Shown piece after piece: positions 19,533 to 30,160 of a stretch of DNA of 64,000 nt. The position numbers and the translations under genes were made by a program. Location of the stretch: the NCBI GenBank assembly GCA_014529385.2, contig CM043959.1, positions 91,119,529 through 91,183,528 on the forward strand. The letters are read 5' to 3'. How positions within the stretch are numbered: the first letter of the stretch is position 1; every line of letters starts with the position of its first letter. This stretch comes from Adiantum capillus-veneris (Eukaryota; Streptophyta; Polypodiopsida; Polypodiales; Pteridaceae). The notes under the pieces were generated by a model that did not search any database, was not told where the DNA came from, and worked only from the letters and a program-made list of their open reading frames with translations.

Positions 19533-20932
19533 TCATTCTTTGCATGCCTCTGATGCTGCAACATATTCAGCCTCTGTAGTAGACTGAGTAACACAATCTT
19601 GTAATCTAGAACGCCATGATACTGCTCCACCGGCCAATGTAAAGACATACCCTGACGTAGACCTTCGGTTGTCTAAGTCACCTGCATAATCTGAGTTTGT
19701 AAAACCCTTTACACTTAGCTCCTCACTCCCATAGCATATACGCATACTCTTTGTAGCTTTCAGGTATCTCAATATTCCTCTCACTGCCTCCCAATGTTTC
19801 TTGCGTGGGTTTGACATGTATCGACTTACTACTCTCACTGCAAATGCAATGTCTGGGCGAGTAGCAACCATTGCATACATCAAACTACCCCCTGCAGACG
19901 CATATGAAATCTTATCCATTTCAGCCTGTTCTTCCTCAGACATAGGACAATCTTGTTTGCTAAGTTTCACATATGGTGGCAATGGAACACTCAATGCCTT
20001 TCCCTTCTCCATATTGAAACGTTGCAAAACCTTGTCAATATACTCTGTTTGAGATAACCAAATCAACTTCTTTGATATGTCTCTCTCAATGCGCATACCA
20101 AGTATATGACTTGCCTCACCCATGTCTTTCATGTCAAACGATTTTTTTATCTTTGACTTCAAAGCTGAAATTTCTTCCAAGTGCTTGCCAGCAATCAACA
20201 TGTCATCCACATACAAAATAAGGATCAGCCAACTGCCATCCTTAGCCTTCTTTGTATATAGACGGTGATCGAACTCACTACGTTTGTAGCCTTGAGAAAG
20301 CATAAACTTGTGGAACTTATGGTACCATGCCCTCGGTGATTGTTTCAATCCATAAAGACTCTTCAACAACTGGCATACCAAATCTTCCTTGCCTTTATCA
20401 ACAAACCCTTCTGGCTGCTGCATGTAAATTTCCACATCTAAATCACCATGCAAGAACGTTGTCTTGACATCCATTTGGTGCAACACCAAATCTAATATGG
20501 CAACCAATGCAAGAAAGCATCTCAATGTAGTCATCTTGACCACTGGAGAGAAGACTTCATCAAAGTCAATGCCTTGTTCTTGCTTAAAGCCCTTGGCAAC
20601 AAGCCTTGCTTTGTACTTTGGCTGACTATCATGAGCGGTGATCTTATACCTGTAAACCCATTTACAAGGTAGAGCCTTTTTTCCCTGTGGTAATTTAACT
20701 AGCTTCCATGTCTGGTTTTTATGCAGAGCTGTCATCTCTGACTGCATGGCCAATTGCCAATTCCCGAAGTCCTTCATTTGCACTGCTTCCTTGTAACATG
20801 AAGGCTCATTGCAATCAGTCAACATGACATAGTTCATAGATGGAACAAACCAATCAGGAGGTCGTGAGATCCATCCCAATTTACGCAAAATAGGTGGCTG
20901 AGGCTCAGCCACAACCTGTGGCTCCACTCCAT
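19533..20932 (-). CDS. Reverse transcriptase and RNase H of element C
   Basis: Copia RT from WQLAMQSEMTALHKNQTWKLV and KWVYRYK through the catalytic LILYVDDMLIAG to RNase H (GFTNSDYAGDLDNRRSTSGYVF, TTEAEYVAASEACKE). The open frame continues to 21026, but bases beyond 20935 belong to transposon T. The authentic start of this fragment is the T insertion site, where it joins in frame to 41117 and above once one TAA is removed. Confidence 0.92.
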
Positions 20933-20935
20933 TAA
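20933..20935. repeat. Target-site duplication of transposon T, left
   Basis: TAA, repeated at 41114-41116. Excision of T with one TAA restores the reading frame of C across the junction (D-S-I then N-G-V-E-P). Confidence 0.8.
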
Positions 20936-21537
20936 GAGAAATATGAACCTTGCATGGGCCTTGTAAGGAATCGTAATTTTTAGGGATTAAGGCTAATGTT
21001 ATGTGGGGTTTAGGGGGCAAGGGCATTGAAGAAGGTAGTTTTTAGTAGGCTTTTCTAGCCTTTTTTTTAGACAAATGTAGGATGTGGACCTAAAGGGTTA
21101 CTTTCTCTCTCTAGATTTTTTTAAAGTGAAGGAAGCATAGGGATGTGTCCACATCAGCAAAAACATGGGTCACAAAGAGACAAAATTTGACTTTAAAAAA
21201 AAAAATTCATTTTTACTTGTTTCTAACTTAAAACTCCCTCCCAACATATATACATATCCAAAAATCATTTTTTGACCCATTTTTTAACCCACAAGCTTAG
21301 AAAGTCCATTTTTCAAAACTCTTTTCCCCCAAAAAGTAATAAACATTTTGTTCTCTCCTCCTCCTCCCTCCTCTCTCTCTCTCTCCCTCTCCTCTCCCAC
21401 CCTGCCCCTACCTTCCTCCTCCTCCCCAATCTCTCCCTCCCCCCCCTCCCTCCTTCTCTCCTCCCATCTTCCTCAACCTCTCTACCCTTCCCCCTCTATC
21501 TTTTCATCATTTGCTTCCTCACGCAACAGCTTCCATG
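20936..21537 (+). other. Left terminal region of transposon T
   Basis: AT-rich terminal and promoter region followed by a long pyrimidine tract (21345-21500), typical of a plant 5' UTR. A TATATA word lies near 21247. No coding seen. Confidence 0.5.
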
Positions 21538-24450
21538 GTGCTCACGGACATCACAAATGGTTTTCTTCCACCACCACGTACTCCACACACCAAAAGAATA
21601 CATATTCGCTTACCCACGACATTTGCACCGAAGACCACTAGTGAAGGTGATCAAAGGTCATCACAGGAACGTCGCACCGCTTGTGAGACCAATGTTGACA
21701 TTTGGGTGGATGGCCATTTGTACCCTTACGATCCTATAAGCCGCTTCCATCCACCATTTAATAGCCTTTCCACATTTCTTCAATTTCTTGTTAGGCTATT
21801 GCAAGCGGTTGTGTATGGGTGCAGGTGCTTCTTTGCATATGTGGATGCACGAATGTCAAGCTCTTCACCTCAAGACGACGGAATTACAAGAGAGTGTTGC
21901 CTCTTCGGAGAGGTTAGTTAAAACTCTTGAACAACAAATGCAAGAAAAGGAGTCCCACATCCAGAAGCTTACCAACACCATCACATACTTGAAAGAAACA
22001 CCCCTTGGTGCAAGGGAACGCAAACGCACGTAATTGAAACTCTTGCACATTCGGGAGGAGCACGCAAACGACGAGTTACAGCCACAAGGTGATTTGGTCT
22101 TTACTTGCATGATGCATTCTTACTTCACACTATTTTCTAACATTTATGTTTATTTGTTACTAGAAACTTCATCCAGGAGGCATGCGGTGGAACAAGCCAA
22201 GATGATCGAGTCAACCTTCTCACTAGTTGTCTCAATACCCAGGACGTGATTTCTATCTTACAATCACCTGGAGGTAAGCACATTAAGGATGCAGTCACCA
22301 AGGACCTTATGCGTAAATTAAGAAATGTTAGTGATGATGACGTTCAACAAGCTTGTGATGAGGCTGGAATCAGCACCAAAGCCTATCAGGCTATTTTCCA
22401 ACTCCTAAAGGATGCCCTCAAAGAACATGGCATTGTGGAAAACCTATTTCCCGTTCCTCACAAGGTCAAGCTTGCAAAGAAGGACACAAACGAAGATGTG
22501 TTCTCCCTCATTGGGACATACCTACACATTGAGGACACAATGCCAACTTCCCTTTATGCTTCGTGCGCAACAAAGACAAGGGGAAAAGGTAAGAAACAAT
22601 CCATAAGACCTTCGGAGAAGGGCTTTCCTTACACAATGTGGAACAATATTTTCGTGGATCTTAGAAGGCTTCAAGAATCCATGCTTAGATTTTACGAGTT
22701 ACCTGAAGAAGGTGACACACTTTACTTTTTCTTTGGTATTATTCTTATCATAGACTCTCAAGTTTAAGGTCTTAGCACTATTTATTTTGTAGTGCTTGGC
22801 ACAAAAGTCGCTTTTGTGCTGAAACTCGATGAGTTTCAAATAGTGAAAGGCCAAAGGTTAGAGAGGCTAAGTGTCACTCTAATGAACGAGGTCCTTCTAC
22901 AAACCAAGCGAAGGGATTCAGTTGAGCTATCTCCCACCCCATCTTTTAGCGTGCAATTAGAGAAAGACATTTGGTGGTTGGGTGCTATTGAGGTGCCCAA
23001 AGAGACCAATGGAGTACTTTCATGGATTTTTGAGAGAACTCCATGGATCACAGAAGTAATACACTCCCAAATTGCAGGTCAGAAGTTGGAGATTAAGGGT
23101 TTTGGTAGTTATGATGTGGAGTGGCACTTAGGTGGGGATTTGAAGACCATAAAGTGTTTGCTTGGCTGCAAACAAGGGGCTTCTTCTCTCATGCCTTGTC
23201 CATTTTGCACTCGAGGGTACAAACCTAATGGAAAAAAATCACATAAGAGCACTGCCGGTTCCATGCTTCCATGGCAAGGGCATGGAGAACAAGGGTTAGA
23301 TTGTCGTGATGTCGGAGATGAAGGTAGAGAATGGGAAGCGTCTATTCTGAGATGTCCCATGTCAATGCCCCAGACTGTGATCAAAAGGACCACGCTTGGA
23401 ATCCAATCTTTCGATTTTCTCTATCGAATGTACATTTTTGTACATTACACGCATTCATGCGCATTTTTGATAGGTTATTGAAGCTCCACATTGACTATGC
23501 TTTCACAATGAAACCGTTGGAAAAGTCCCAAGAAGCGATCGAAAGAGTGAAGGTACTCTTGAATTCCATTGGCTGTCACGGTGGAAATGTGTCTATCGTT
23601 GTTGCAAAGAACACAGGGGAGGCCCATGAAATTGCTCAACAAGTGTCAATGAGTGGACAAAAAGCTATACACTTTTTGAAGAAAGTTTCCCAAGGAAAGC
23701 CAAGTCAATATGATGCTCAAAACAGCTCCAACCAGCAGGCAGGTAACCTTTGGGAGCTTTGGAAGGAGTTATGCAAAGCTACTACCGACAATGATTCAAA
23801 TGGCGAGCTTGCAAACAAGCGCAAGCAAGTTTAGGCACATTTTGATAAAATGGTCAATCTTATGGACCTTAACAGCACAACAGAAGAACAACGCCAATCA
23901 TTTCAAGAAGCCTTGGCGGATTTTACCAAGGTCTTCACCCTTTCTTGGGGTGAAAATAACATCACACATTACATGGTAAGTCATTTTACATGGTGTATTC
24001 ATTACAAGGGATTGTTTTTATTTAATAATGTGGATGGTTTACTCATGTGAACAACATATCTTGTTTGCGCATGGTGCATTTTTTATGCACAAGTATGGAT
24101 CGCTTGAAATTTTTAGCACTCAAGGCATGGAGAAATCCCATTATCGAGCAAGGGGAGTGTACTTCAAAAATACTCGACATGGTGGTGGAATGGTGCAATC
24201 CAATTATTTGGAGGAGATGTTCAATTGGTTTTTTCGCACAACATTTGCTAGTAAGCTCACAATGGAGCGTGCGCGACAATCCAAGATTGCTATTGAAGTG
24301 CGGAAATGGAGTCGTCAAGAGCATAGAAACAAGTGGAAAATGTCGCAAGGTCCCACCAAGCATGTTGCATGGCGGCGATGCAGAGTGCGACAAGGATCAA
24401 AGTGGATACTGCGCGAGTCACTAAACGTGAACGCAGGGTCCAACTCCTAG
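21538..24450 (+). pseudogene. DDE-type transposase gene of T, multi-exon and decayed
   Basis: An ORF begins at 21538 (MVLTDITNGF), then a coiled coil appears (21788-22033, LKTTELQESVASSERL and on). After 22160 come a helical domain and an exon ending 22711; the intron 22712-22792 (GT...AG) joins in frame to VLGTKVAFVLKLDEFQ. The conserved core follows: EWHLGGDLKTIKCLLG and SSLMPCPFC (about 23116-23205), VHFCTLHAFMRIFDRLL (about 23433), and HGAFFMHKYGSLEIFSTQGMEKSHY with RHGGG (about 24070-24190). D in GGD and E in GMEK are candidate catalytic residues. A frameshift near 23340 and TAG in KQV*AHF (23832-23834) break it. A GTAAGT donor lies at 23975. Superfamily uncertain. Confidence 0.7.
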
Positions 24451-24524
24451 CGACATGTTTATTTAAAAAATAATACTTTTTTAAAAAAAATTAGTGTGAG
24501 CAGGGCCCTTTTTAAATGGGCCCT

Positions 24525-24532
24525 TATAAATA
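24525..24532 (+). promoter_or_regulatory. TATA box of the histone H3-like gene
   Basis: TATAAATA, 58 bases upstream of the ATG at 24590 and just after a GGGCCC...GGGCCC palindromic segment (24503-24523). It indicates that the H3-like gene has its own promoter. Confidence 0.65.
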
Positions 24533-24589
24533 TTGCATGCTCTCATAAACCACTCATTTCTTAAGAACAGGTGAGCTCTTACCAACGAA

Positions 24590-25486
24590 ATGGCGCGCAC
24601 CAAACAAACCGCGAAAGAGCATCCGCCTACCAACAAAAATACCCTCCAAGGATGTGAGAAGCCATCATGGCTTAAAGGCACAAGAAAACGACCATGAACG
24701 CCTGGCCGTTCCAGGAACTCATCTGGTAGTGGGCATGGTGGTAGGGCACGAGAGTCATCGAGGACTGTTGAATCTCCACCTCCTCAAGATATAACACCTA
24801 GAAGGAGAATGAAGCAACGTGCCTAGCGCTGGAGAGAAGAAGAGGGCCAGCAAACAACAGAGTCCGATAGGGAGCAGCCGTCGCACCACCAATCACAAGC
24901 AGGACCATCCAGGACTCGGGTGGTCGATACAGACACTGAATCAGAGAGTGAGCCACCATGGCTGCGAGATAAAATACCGCGCACACACCGGGTGGCCATT
25001 GGGGGGAAGACATTGCCTGGAGGCCAGGGAGCTCTCCCCACACGACAAGATCGGCAGCCAAGGGAAGAGAAAGAATCACAAGACGCTGCAGAACCAACCC
25101 ATAAGCATGTAAACAGGCGCAAGTCTTTGTTTTTCAAGAAGCCTAAACGCCGCCCGCCAGCAAATGTGCAAGTGCCCCTAAGATAACCGCAGCGGCGCCG
25201 AAAAATAGCAAGGGCATTTGCAGAAATCCGCCACTACCAGAAGATGATGGAGCTTTTGATTCGACGCGCCCCCTTTGCTCGCACTGTGAAGGAGGTGCTT
25301 CAAAGCTATGGAAATCAGTATAGAATGCAAGCAATAGCACTAGAGGCTATTCAAGAAGCTACAGAGGCCCACATCATTTCGGTGTTGGAAGATACCAACC
25401 TATGCGCCATACATGCAAAGCGAGTGACAATACAGCCAAAAGATATGCATCTTGCACGTCGATTGCGACAAGACTTCGAGCATTAG
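24590..25486 (+). pseudogene. Histone H3-like gene carried by transposon T
   Basis: A single frame of 298 codons runs from ATG 24590 to TAG 25484-25486. The first eight residues, MARTKQTA, equal the H3 tail through Ala7, including Lys4; the next residues (KEH) lack Arg8, Lys9 and Ser10. A long basic, Ser/Pro-rich linker of about 190 residues follows. The C-terminal 99 residues are an H3 histone fold: [19 protein letters not shown] (alpha N and alpha 1), [48 protein letters not shown] and HLARRLRQ. Loop 1 has canonical H3 length, without the CenH3-type insertion. Three in-frame stops (TGA 24695, TAG 24824, TAA 25184) interrupt tail and linker; each is explicable as CGA, CAG or CAA mutated by C to T. 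The fold exon itself is open. It lies between transposase and hairpin region, inside T. Confidence 0.9.
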
Positions 25487-25644
25487 CCGAAGTTACCCCT
25501 CTTTTTGTATTGCACACCCTTATCTTTGTAATGATTTGACTTTCCAATGACAATATGATCAATAGTTGTGTCTACTGTGTCTATTATTTTTGTAATGAAA
25601 TGTCTTTGTAATTTCAAGTTCTGTATGTAATTTCAGTCAATTTC

Positions 25645-25855
25645 AGTAAATTTGTGCTTTTTAAGTATCCTTGGGGGTAGATAAGCCTACAAGGGGCAAA
25701 AAAAAGCCTGGCCACAAGGGCGCGCAAATGGCCTATCCATAACTGCCCATCCATTAGTTATGGATGGGCCATTTGCGCGCCCTTGTGGCCAGGATTTTTT
25801 TTGCCCCTGGTAGGCTTATCTACCCCCAAGGGTACTTAAAAAGCACAAATTTACT
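25645..25855. repeat. Long hairpin 1 (100-base arms, 11-base loop)
   Basis: Arms 25645-25744 and 25756-25855 pair with about five mismatches. The core is GGCCACAAGGGCGCGCAAAT. It could be a MITE, a small-RNA hairpin, or a terminator/insulator for the convergent genes. Confidence 0.9.
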
Positions 25856-26210
25856 AAAACCTATTGGTTTTGCAACATTATTTTACATGGATCCTTGTGG
25901 ACACCCTTTTTTGGCCATTTCAAGCTTTGAATTCCCTATAGGATTTTAAAAAAAAAACATATTGTGAAACCAAGTGTCTATGAAACATTAACTTGGATTT
26001 TTCAAATGTCCAATGTAATTGGACTTCTTGGTGCAAGGGTGTACTAGGTAGAGCTAAAGCAGATGATAGTGTGCTGGAAAATTCATTTCATAATTGATTT
26101 CACCTTTTCTAGTGTCCTTGAGTGTGAACATATGCTGGAATTGCCATAAAAAGAGTGCATCTAAATTAATGATGCAAAACCAATTCATTTCAATAAATTT
26201 TTGCTTTGTA

Positions 26211-26365
26211 AGTATCCTAGGGGGTAGATAAGCCTACCAGGGGCAAAATAAAGCCTGGCCACAAGGGCGCGCAAATGGCCCATCCAAAACTGATGGATGG
26301 GCCATTTGCGCGCCCTTGTGGCCAGGCTTTGTTTGGCCCTTGGTAGGCTTATCTACCCCCTAGGG
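26211..26365. repeat. Long hairpin 2, diverged copy of hairpin 1
   Basis: Arms of about 75 bases (26211-26285, 26293-26365) share the same core, GGCCACAAGGGCGCGCAAAT, and the loop is about 7 bases. It differs from hairpin 1 at scattered sites, many of them paired on both arms. Confidence 0.88.
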
Positions 26366-26562
26366 AACATAAAATACCTAAATTTACTGAAATTGATTGA
26401 AATTACATACAGAACTTGAAATTACAAAGTCACTAATCAAAACAATTTTCATATCACCAATTGAAACAATTTTCAAGATTGACAAATCACATTCAAAAGA
26501 ATTTGCAAGATAGAGAGACAATTTCAAATATTTTTTATTACTTCCAAAACGGTGAGTTTACA

Positions 26563-27273
26563 TCATGTATCTGAGGAGTTCATAATTTTTTTGACCATTT
26601 CCTGGCGCCTATTTTGCGCGTAAGGCAACTCCCTAGTCAAGAGGCACTGCGCTATGGCCTTTGGGTCAGTTGAGCCAATGGAAGCATGTATCCCTATCTG
26701 GGCAAGCACTTTACCACGAAAGCCAGTGCCAAACGCTGTGCATAAAAGGGATCTACGCACTAGGAACACTTGATGCGCAGTTTGAGCAATGGTGCTCAAA
26801 CACAAAAACTTGCTCAAAGCTTTTAACGACCAAGTCATAAAATGGGCTTGGGGAGTAAATTCATTATGGATAATGGCCACATCGCCAGGGGGGAGTTGTC
26901 CTAGGTAATGCGCAAGGAAAGCTTGAGGTCCAAAGCCCGTCCGCTTGCCACCCGTCCTTGCAGCAAAATCATCAACCTCCACGACATCCTGTCATAAACC
27001 GATGAAGGTTGAGGAAAAAGACAATGAAGGATAAAATAGTAACATGAAATTTAGGATACAGTTTACCTCCTGCTCCTTGTCATTCTCCTCCCTGTTGCCC
27101 TTTGCATCCAAGTCAATGCTCCCATGCACCACAGATACGACCTTTGGATCATCAGATGGGAGATTGCATAATGGCATAGGCATCTTAGCAGCCTCAACCT
27201 TGGCTTGCGTGGATTGTAATTCTTCATCATCCACGTGCAACTGCTCTGTTGCCAGGACCTCAGCACATACAAG
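26563..27273 (-). pseudogene. Unknown gene 2 of T, 3' part (interrupted by element D)
   Basis: The last exon is 26563-26988, the intron 26989-27066 (GT...AG on the minus strand) and the preceding exon 27067-27273. Splicing is in phase (DKEQE then DVVEVDDF). The upstream part lies beyond element D at 37913 and above; removing D with one 5-bp target copy gives a continuous frame (DTIAV then VCAEV). The protein is about 400 residues or more, with an acidic middle and a C-terminal region (GQLPPGDVAIIHNEFTPQA, GTGFRGKVLAQIG). I do not recognise it. In T it lies opposite the transposase, as second genes of many DNA transposons do. Confidence 0.65.
27269..27273. repeat. Target-site duplication of element D, left
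   Basis: ACAAG here, ACAAC at 37908-37912: one mismatch. Confidence 0.75.
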
Positions 27274-27928
27274 TGTAAGGTCTCTGACCTCGATCAAAAA
27301 GAGCACCCTTGTACCATGAACTGAATATAATGGAATAAGTTACTATTTTTAGCAGTTTTTCAGATTCTGTCAGTGCCATGATGTTTAGAATGTTTAAAAG
27401 CTCCGAAATATGGATTAAAATAATTTTTGTAAAAAAATTCCAAAAATAGTAAGTTTTTGGTCCCCCGACCCGTCCAGTTCTGATCGTCTCGAAAACCTGC
27501 ACCCCTACCCCAAATTTCCAAAAAATGCATTTTCGCACCTCGGGGGCTACTAAATATGGCAGGTACTCGGGCCAGTACGCCTTAGTTAGAGCTTGCTATA
27601 GAAATTTTCGGCATCAAAATCCGACTCGTATGACCCGGTTTAGCCTAGAACCAATTTTCCTAAAAATTGTCCGGGGAGGTACCGGGGGCCCGGGACTGTG
27701 TGGGAACAGGTTCCAACCCACTCTAGATCAGCTTTAGCAGCTAGGGGGCGCCCTCTTGCTTTGTGGGAGTCCTGGGAGAGTTTCCAAGCCAGTAACTAAG
27801 TCTTAGAGTCAGTTAAACTAGCCAACCTGACACTTGGTGAGTAGGCAACTAGACTTGCCAATGCAGTGAACTGAGTGCTCCTCCAGATGCTAATAGCAGG
27901 GCTGGTCGATTTTCAGCCTGTAGGAGCC

Positions 27929-27937
27929 TATTTAAAG
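27929..27937 (+). promoter_or_regulatory. Putative TATA box of the D LTR
   Basis: TATTTAAAG just before the CA repeat; the same site is at 35787-35795 in the 3' LTR. It places U3 at about 690 bases and most of the LTR in R-U5. Confidence 0.5.
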
Positions 27938-27939
27938 GC

Positions 27940-27977
<38 letters not shown>

Positions 27978-28825
27978 GCTCACACACACACACCTACACA
28001 CACTCTGGGAAGGTGCTGCCGGAACACACACCTTTTGAAGGAGAAGCAAGGAGGGAGGTGCTGTCGAATTCTCGCCTCAAGAAGCTCGATTAGATCAGAG
28101 AATCGAGAGGATTATCAGCCCTTAATCACGGTAACCACGGTTTAATTAATGCTTTCTGCAAATCCTTTTCATTACTATCTAAATTTCTCATCTATTATGC
28201 TTATTCCTAGTCGTAATTCTCTATAATCACTCTCTAAATTCTCCTTAACCATATTCTATTATGTAATCATCATCCCATAGCTGAATTATCAGCCATTCAT
28301 CACTCTTAATTAATGATTAGTGCACGATTATTAGAATTTTCTCTCTCTAGGTAGCATAGAAATTAATCGATAAGCTGGTAATTGTGTAGATTGATGAGAA
28401 TCACTCTTTCTATCACCCATTGATATTGTAGCTGATTTAGATCCATCTTTGTTATGCATTAAGATATAATTAAGGTAAGATTAATCTGTCATTAAGTCTC
28501 TAAGAGGTGGTTTTTCTCACACCTATGCATGCGGTGATTCTGCACCCTCTAATGCTAGGAAAGAGATTAATCGTGCTTAATTCATCTCTCTGGTAATTCC
28601 ATTAGTGAAATCCTATTATTCTTAATCATGTAAGCCGAGTAATTATCTTTAGAGCCGGTTCCCATAGGATTATGTGTCATCCATAATGATTGCTATATGG
28701 AAAAATATAAACCTCTCATATAGCAGGCATTGTTTGACGTTGCTAATCTATCATTTGGCTTGTTATGACGCTTACGGACATTAGCTCTTTTCCCCAAGTC
28801 AATTACTTAAAGTAGTGAGTTTAAA

Positions 28826-28966
28826 ATGGCCCGATTAAGAGGACTCGCTTTGGTGGAGCCCACGACCACGAGGCAGAGGAACGAGCAAGGTGAACGGAAA
28901 GGGAAAAGCTCCCATGGAGGAACAAATACCGGCATCTCACGGGCCATCGACGAAGAAATGGAAGAG
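28826..28966 (+). CDS. Candidate gag first exon inside the D 5' LTR
   Basis: ATG at 28826 opens a 47-codon frame ending GAAATGGAAGAG, followed by a GTAGAT donor-like site. The 3' LTR copy (36685-36825, MAPIKRTRFGG) has the same length although three indels (-1, +2, -1) separate the two, so the frame is restored by the end in both. Gag at 30880 has no ATG of its own and opens directly after an AG, in matching phase 0. I infer that gag starts in the LTR and is spliced; no transcript evidence is available. Confidence 0.45.
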
Positions 28967-29259
28967 GTAGATCATAATTTCATTCAAGTTGTTTAATTTA
29001 ACATTGCACACGTTTAGTTAGGAATGAAAATATCCCCAAACATGTTGGAGAAATCCGATGGAAACCTCGGCATTGGATTCATTGTACATTAAGTTCTAAA
29101 GTAGGAAGGAAATGATTGATGGGTATGCTAGTTGCAATTAGGAAAGAATGTCTGCTAGGGAAAATTTAGCTCGACATGTTCATTTTATTTCCAATGTTGA
29201 ATTAGTCCTGACCCCCCTACTGATCACAGGGCGCAGAGTTCCTCGTTAAGGACTCTTGA

Positions 29260-29375
29260 ATCCACGACTTGCTTTCTATGCGGTGGATACCCACGACTTG
29301 CTTTCTATGCGGTGGGAACCCACGTCTTGCTTTCTATGCGGTGGGAGTGTCCATGACGTGCTCTCTATGCGGTGG
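29260..29375 (+). repeat. Tandem repeat in the D LTR (4 units)
   Basis: Four consecutive units of cacgacttgctttctatgcg type, 27-31 bases each. The same array is at 37119-37234 in the 3' LTR. Confidence 0.88.
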
Positions 29376-30050
29376 ACATACGTAGTTGTATGGGCAGCTA
29401 GGCGACAACGGGAGGAGTGAACTCTCGCTGGCGGGGGGATGTTGTACCTCCAGAACATTGGAACTTTTATGAATAAGTTTGAGTAGAATTTTTACTAGAA
29501 TTCTGTCTTGGTGTTGTTTGCAATATTGGTTGAAGGGCTGTCGTAACGAACCATGTGATTCGGAATTAAACAAGGAATATCTATGTTGAACAACCTTTGT
29601 GGTAGTAATTAGGTCACACGAGGAAGTGTGAGTGTGGGGGTGGAAAGTGGGGGCTTGGCTCAGGTTGCCAATGCCTACGAGATGGGTGGTCCCGATTGGT
29701 CGAGAACTCTCTGTCCCCATAGTTCTTACTCGATATTAGTAATGCTCATTGCCCCTAGAGCGGGAAATTCTCGAGAGTACGTGCCTCTGAAACATGGGGA
29801 AAAAGGCACTCAAGGCTTCTCTCCTCTTGGAAGGTGGGTCTTAGGATCGCTAGATAGTTCAAGTACGCTTCCCCTGCGAGGTGGATCTAGATCTCCCTGC
29901 TAGTAGGCTCGAACTCGACTCACTTTGTGATGAGAGATCGTCCGCTAGTCGAACCCTGATTCATTTTGTTTGCTTCCGCAATAGATCTAGTGGCCACCGG
30001 GTTCACCATCAGATCCGCCATTGGAAACGGCGGGGTGGGGACCTCACACC

Positions 30051-30063
30051 TGGTATAAGAGCC
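30051..30063 (+). promoter_or_regulatory. Primer binding site of element D
   Basis: TGGTATAAGAGCC, two bases after the LTR. It resembles the initiator tRNA-Met complement TGGTATCAGAGC with one change. Confidence 0.7.
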
Positions 30064-30160
30064 TAGGTTAGGCTGGGAAATAAAGTCGTATTGTTTGAAC
30101 ATTTAAAAGGAACTAAAGTATATAGGTAGTTGATCCGAATTCCTTGCATTGGTGTTGCAG

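Larger units (their letters stand above)
25604..26429. repeat. Outer inverted repeat enclosing two hairpins, between the convergent T genes
   Basis: Arms of 50 bases (25604-25653 and 26380-26429) are inverted copies with one mismatch (ctttgtaatttcaagttctg and on). Inside each arm lies a separate long hairpin. The intervening 25856-26209 is AT-rich and non-coding. The position is exactly between the end of the H3-like gene (25486) and the end of the minus-strand gene (26563). Confidence 0.85.
27274..30048 (+). repeat. 5' LTR of element D (2775 bp)
   Basis: It pairs with 35132-37907. It contains a TATTTAAAG core promoter (27929-27937), a CA microsatellite (27942-27976), a candidate coding exon (28826-28966) and four tandem copies of a 27-30-base unit (29260-29375). 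Confidence 0.95.

Noticed and set aside
19533..21026. Full 497-codon RT ORF of element C starting at 21026
   Set aside because: Bases 20936-21026 belong to transposon T; the apparent start is a chance extension.
21272..21739. Ser/Pro/Leu-rich ORFs at the left end of T
   Set aside because: Translations of the pyrimidine-rich 5' UTR tract.
24590..25486. Centromeric histone CenH3
   Set aside because: Loop 1 has canonical H3 length and the alpha 2-loop 2 region is canonical-like; the long linker alone is not enough to call CenH3.
27849..28093. Thr/His-rich small ORFs in both D LTRs
   Set aside because: They arise from the CA microsatellite and repeat at the equivalent place in the other LTR.
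29276..30102. Conserved small ORFs present in both D LTRs (for example 29334-29720 minus, 37193-37579 minus)
   Set aside because: Conservation follows from LTR duplication; frames are on the antisense strand and without recognisable domains.
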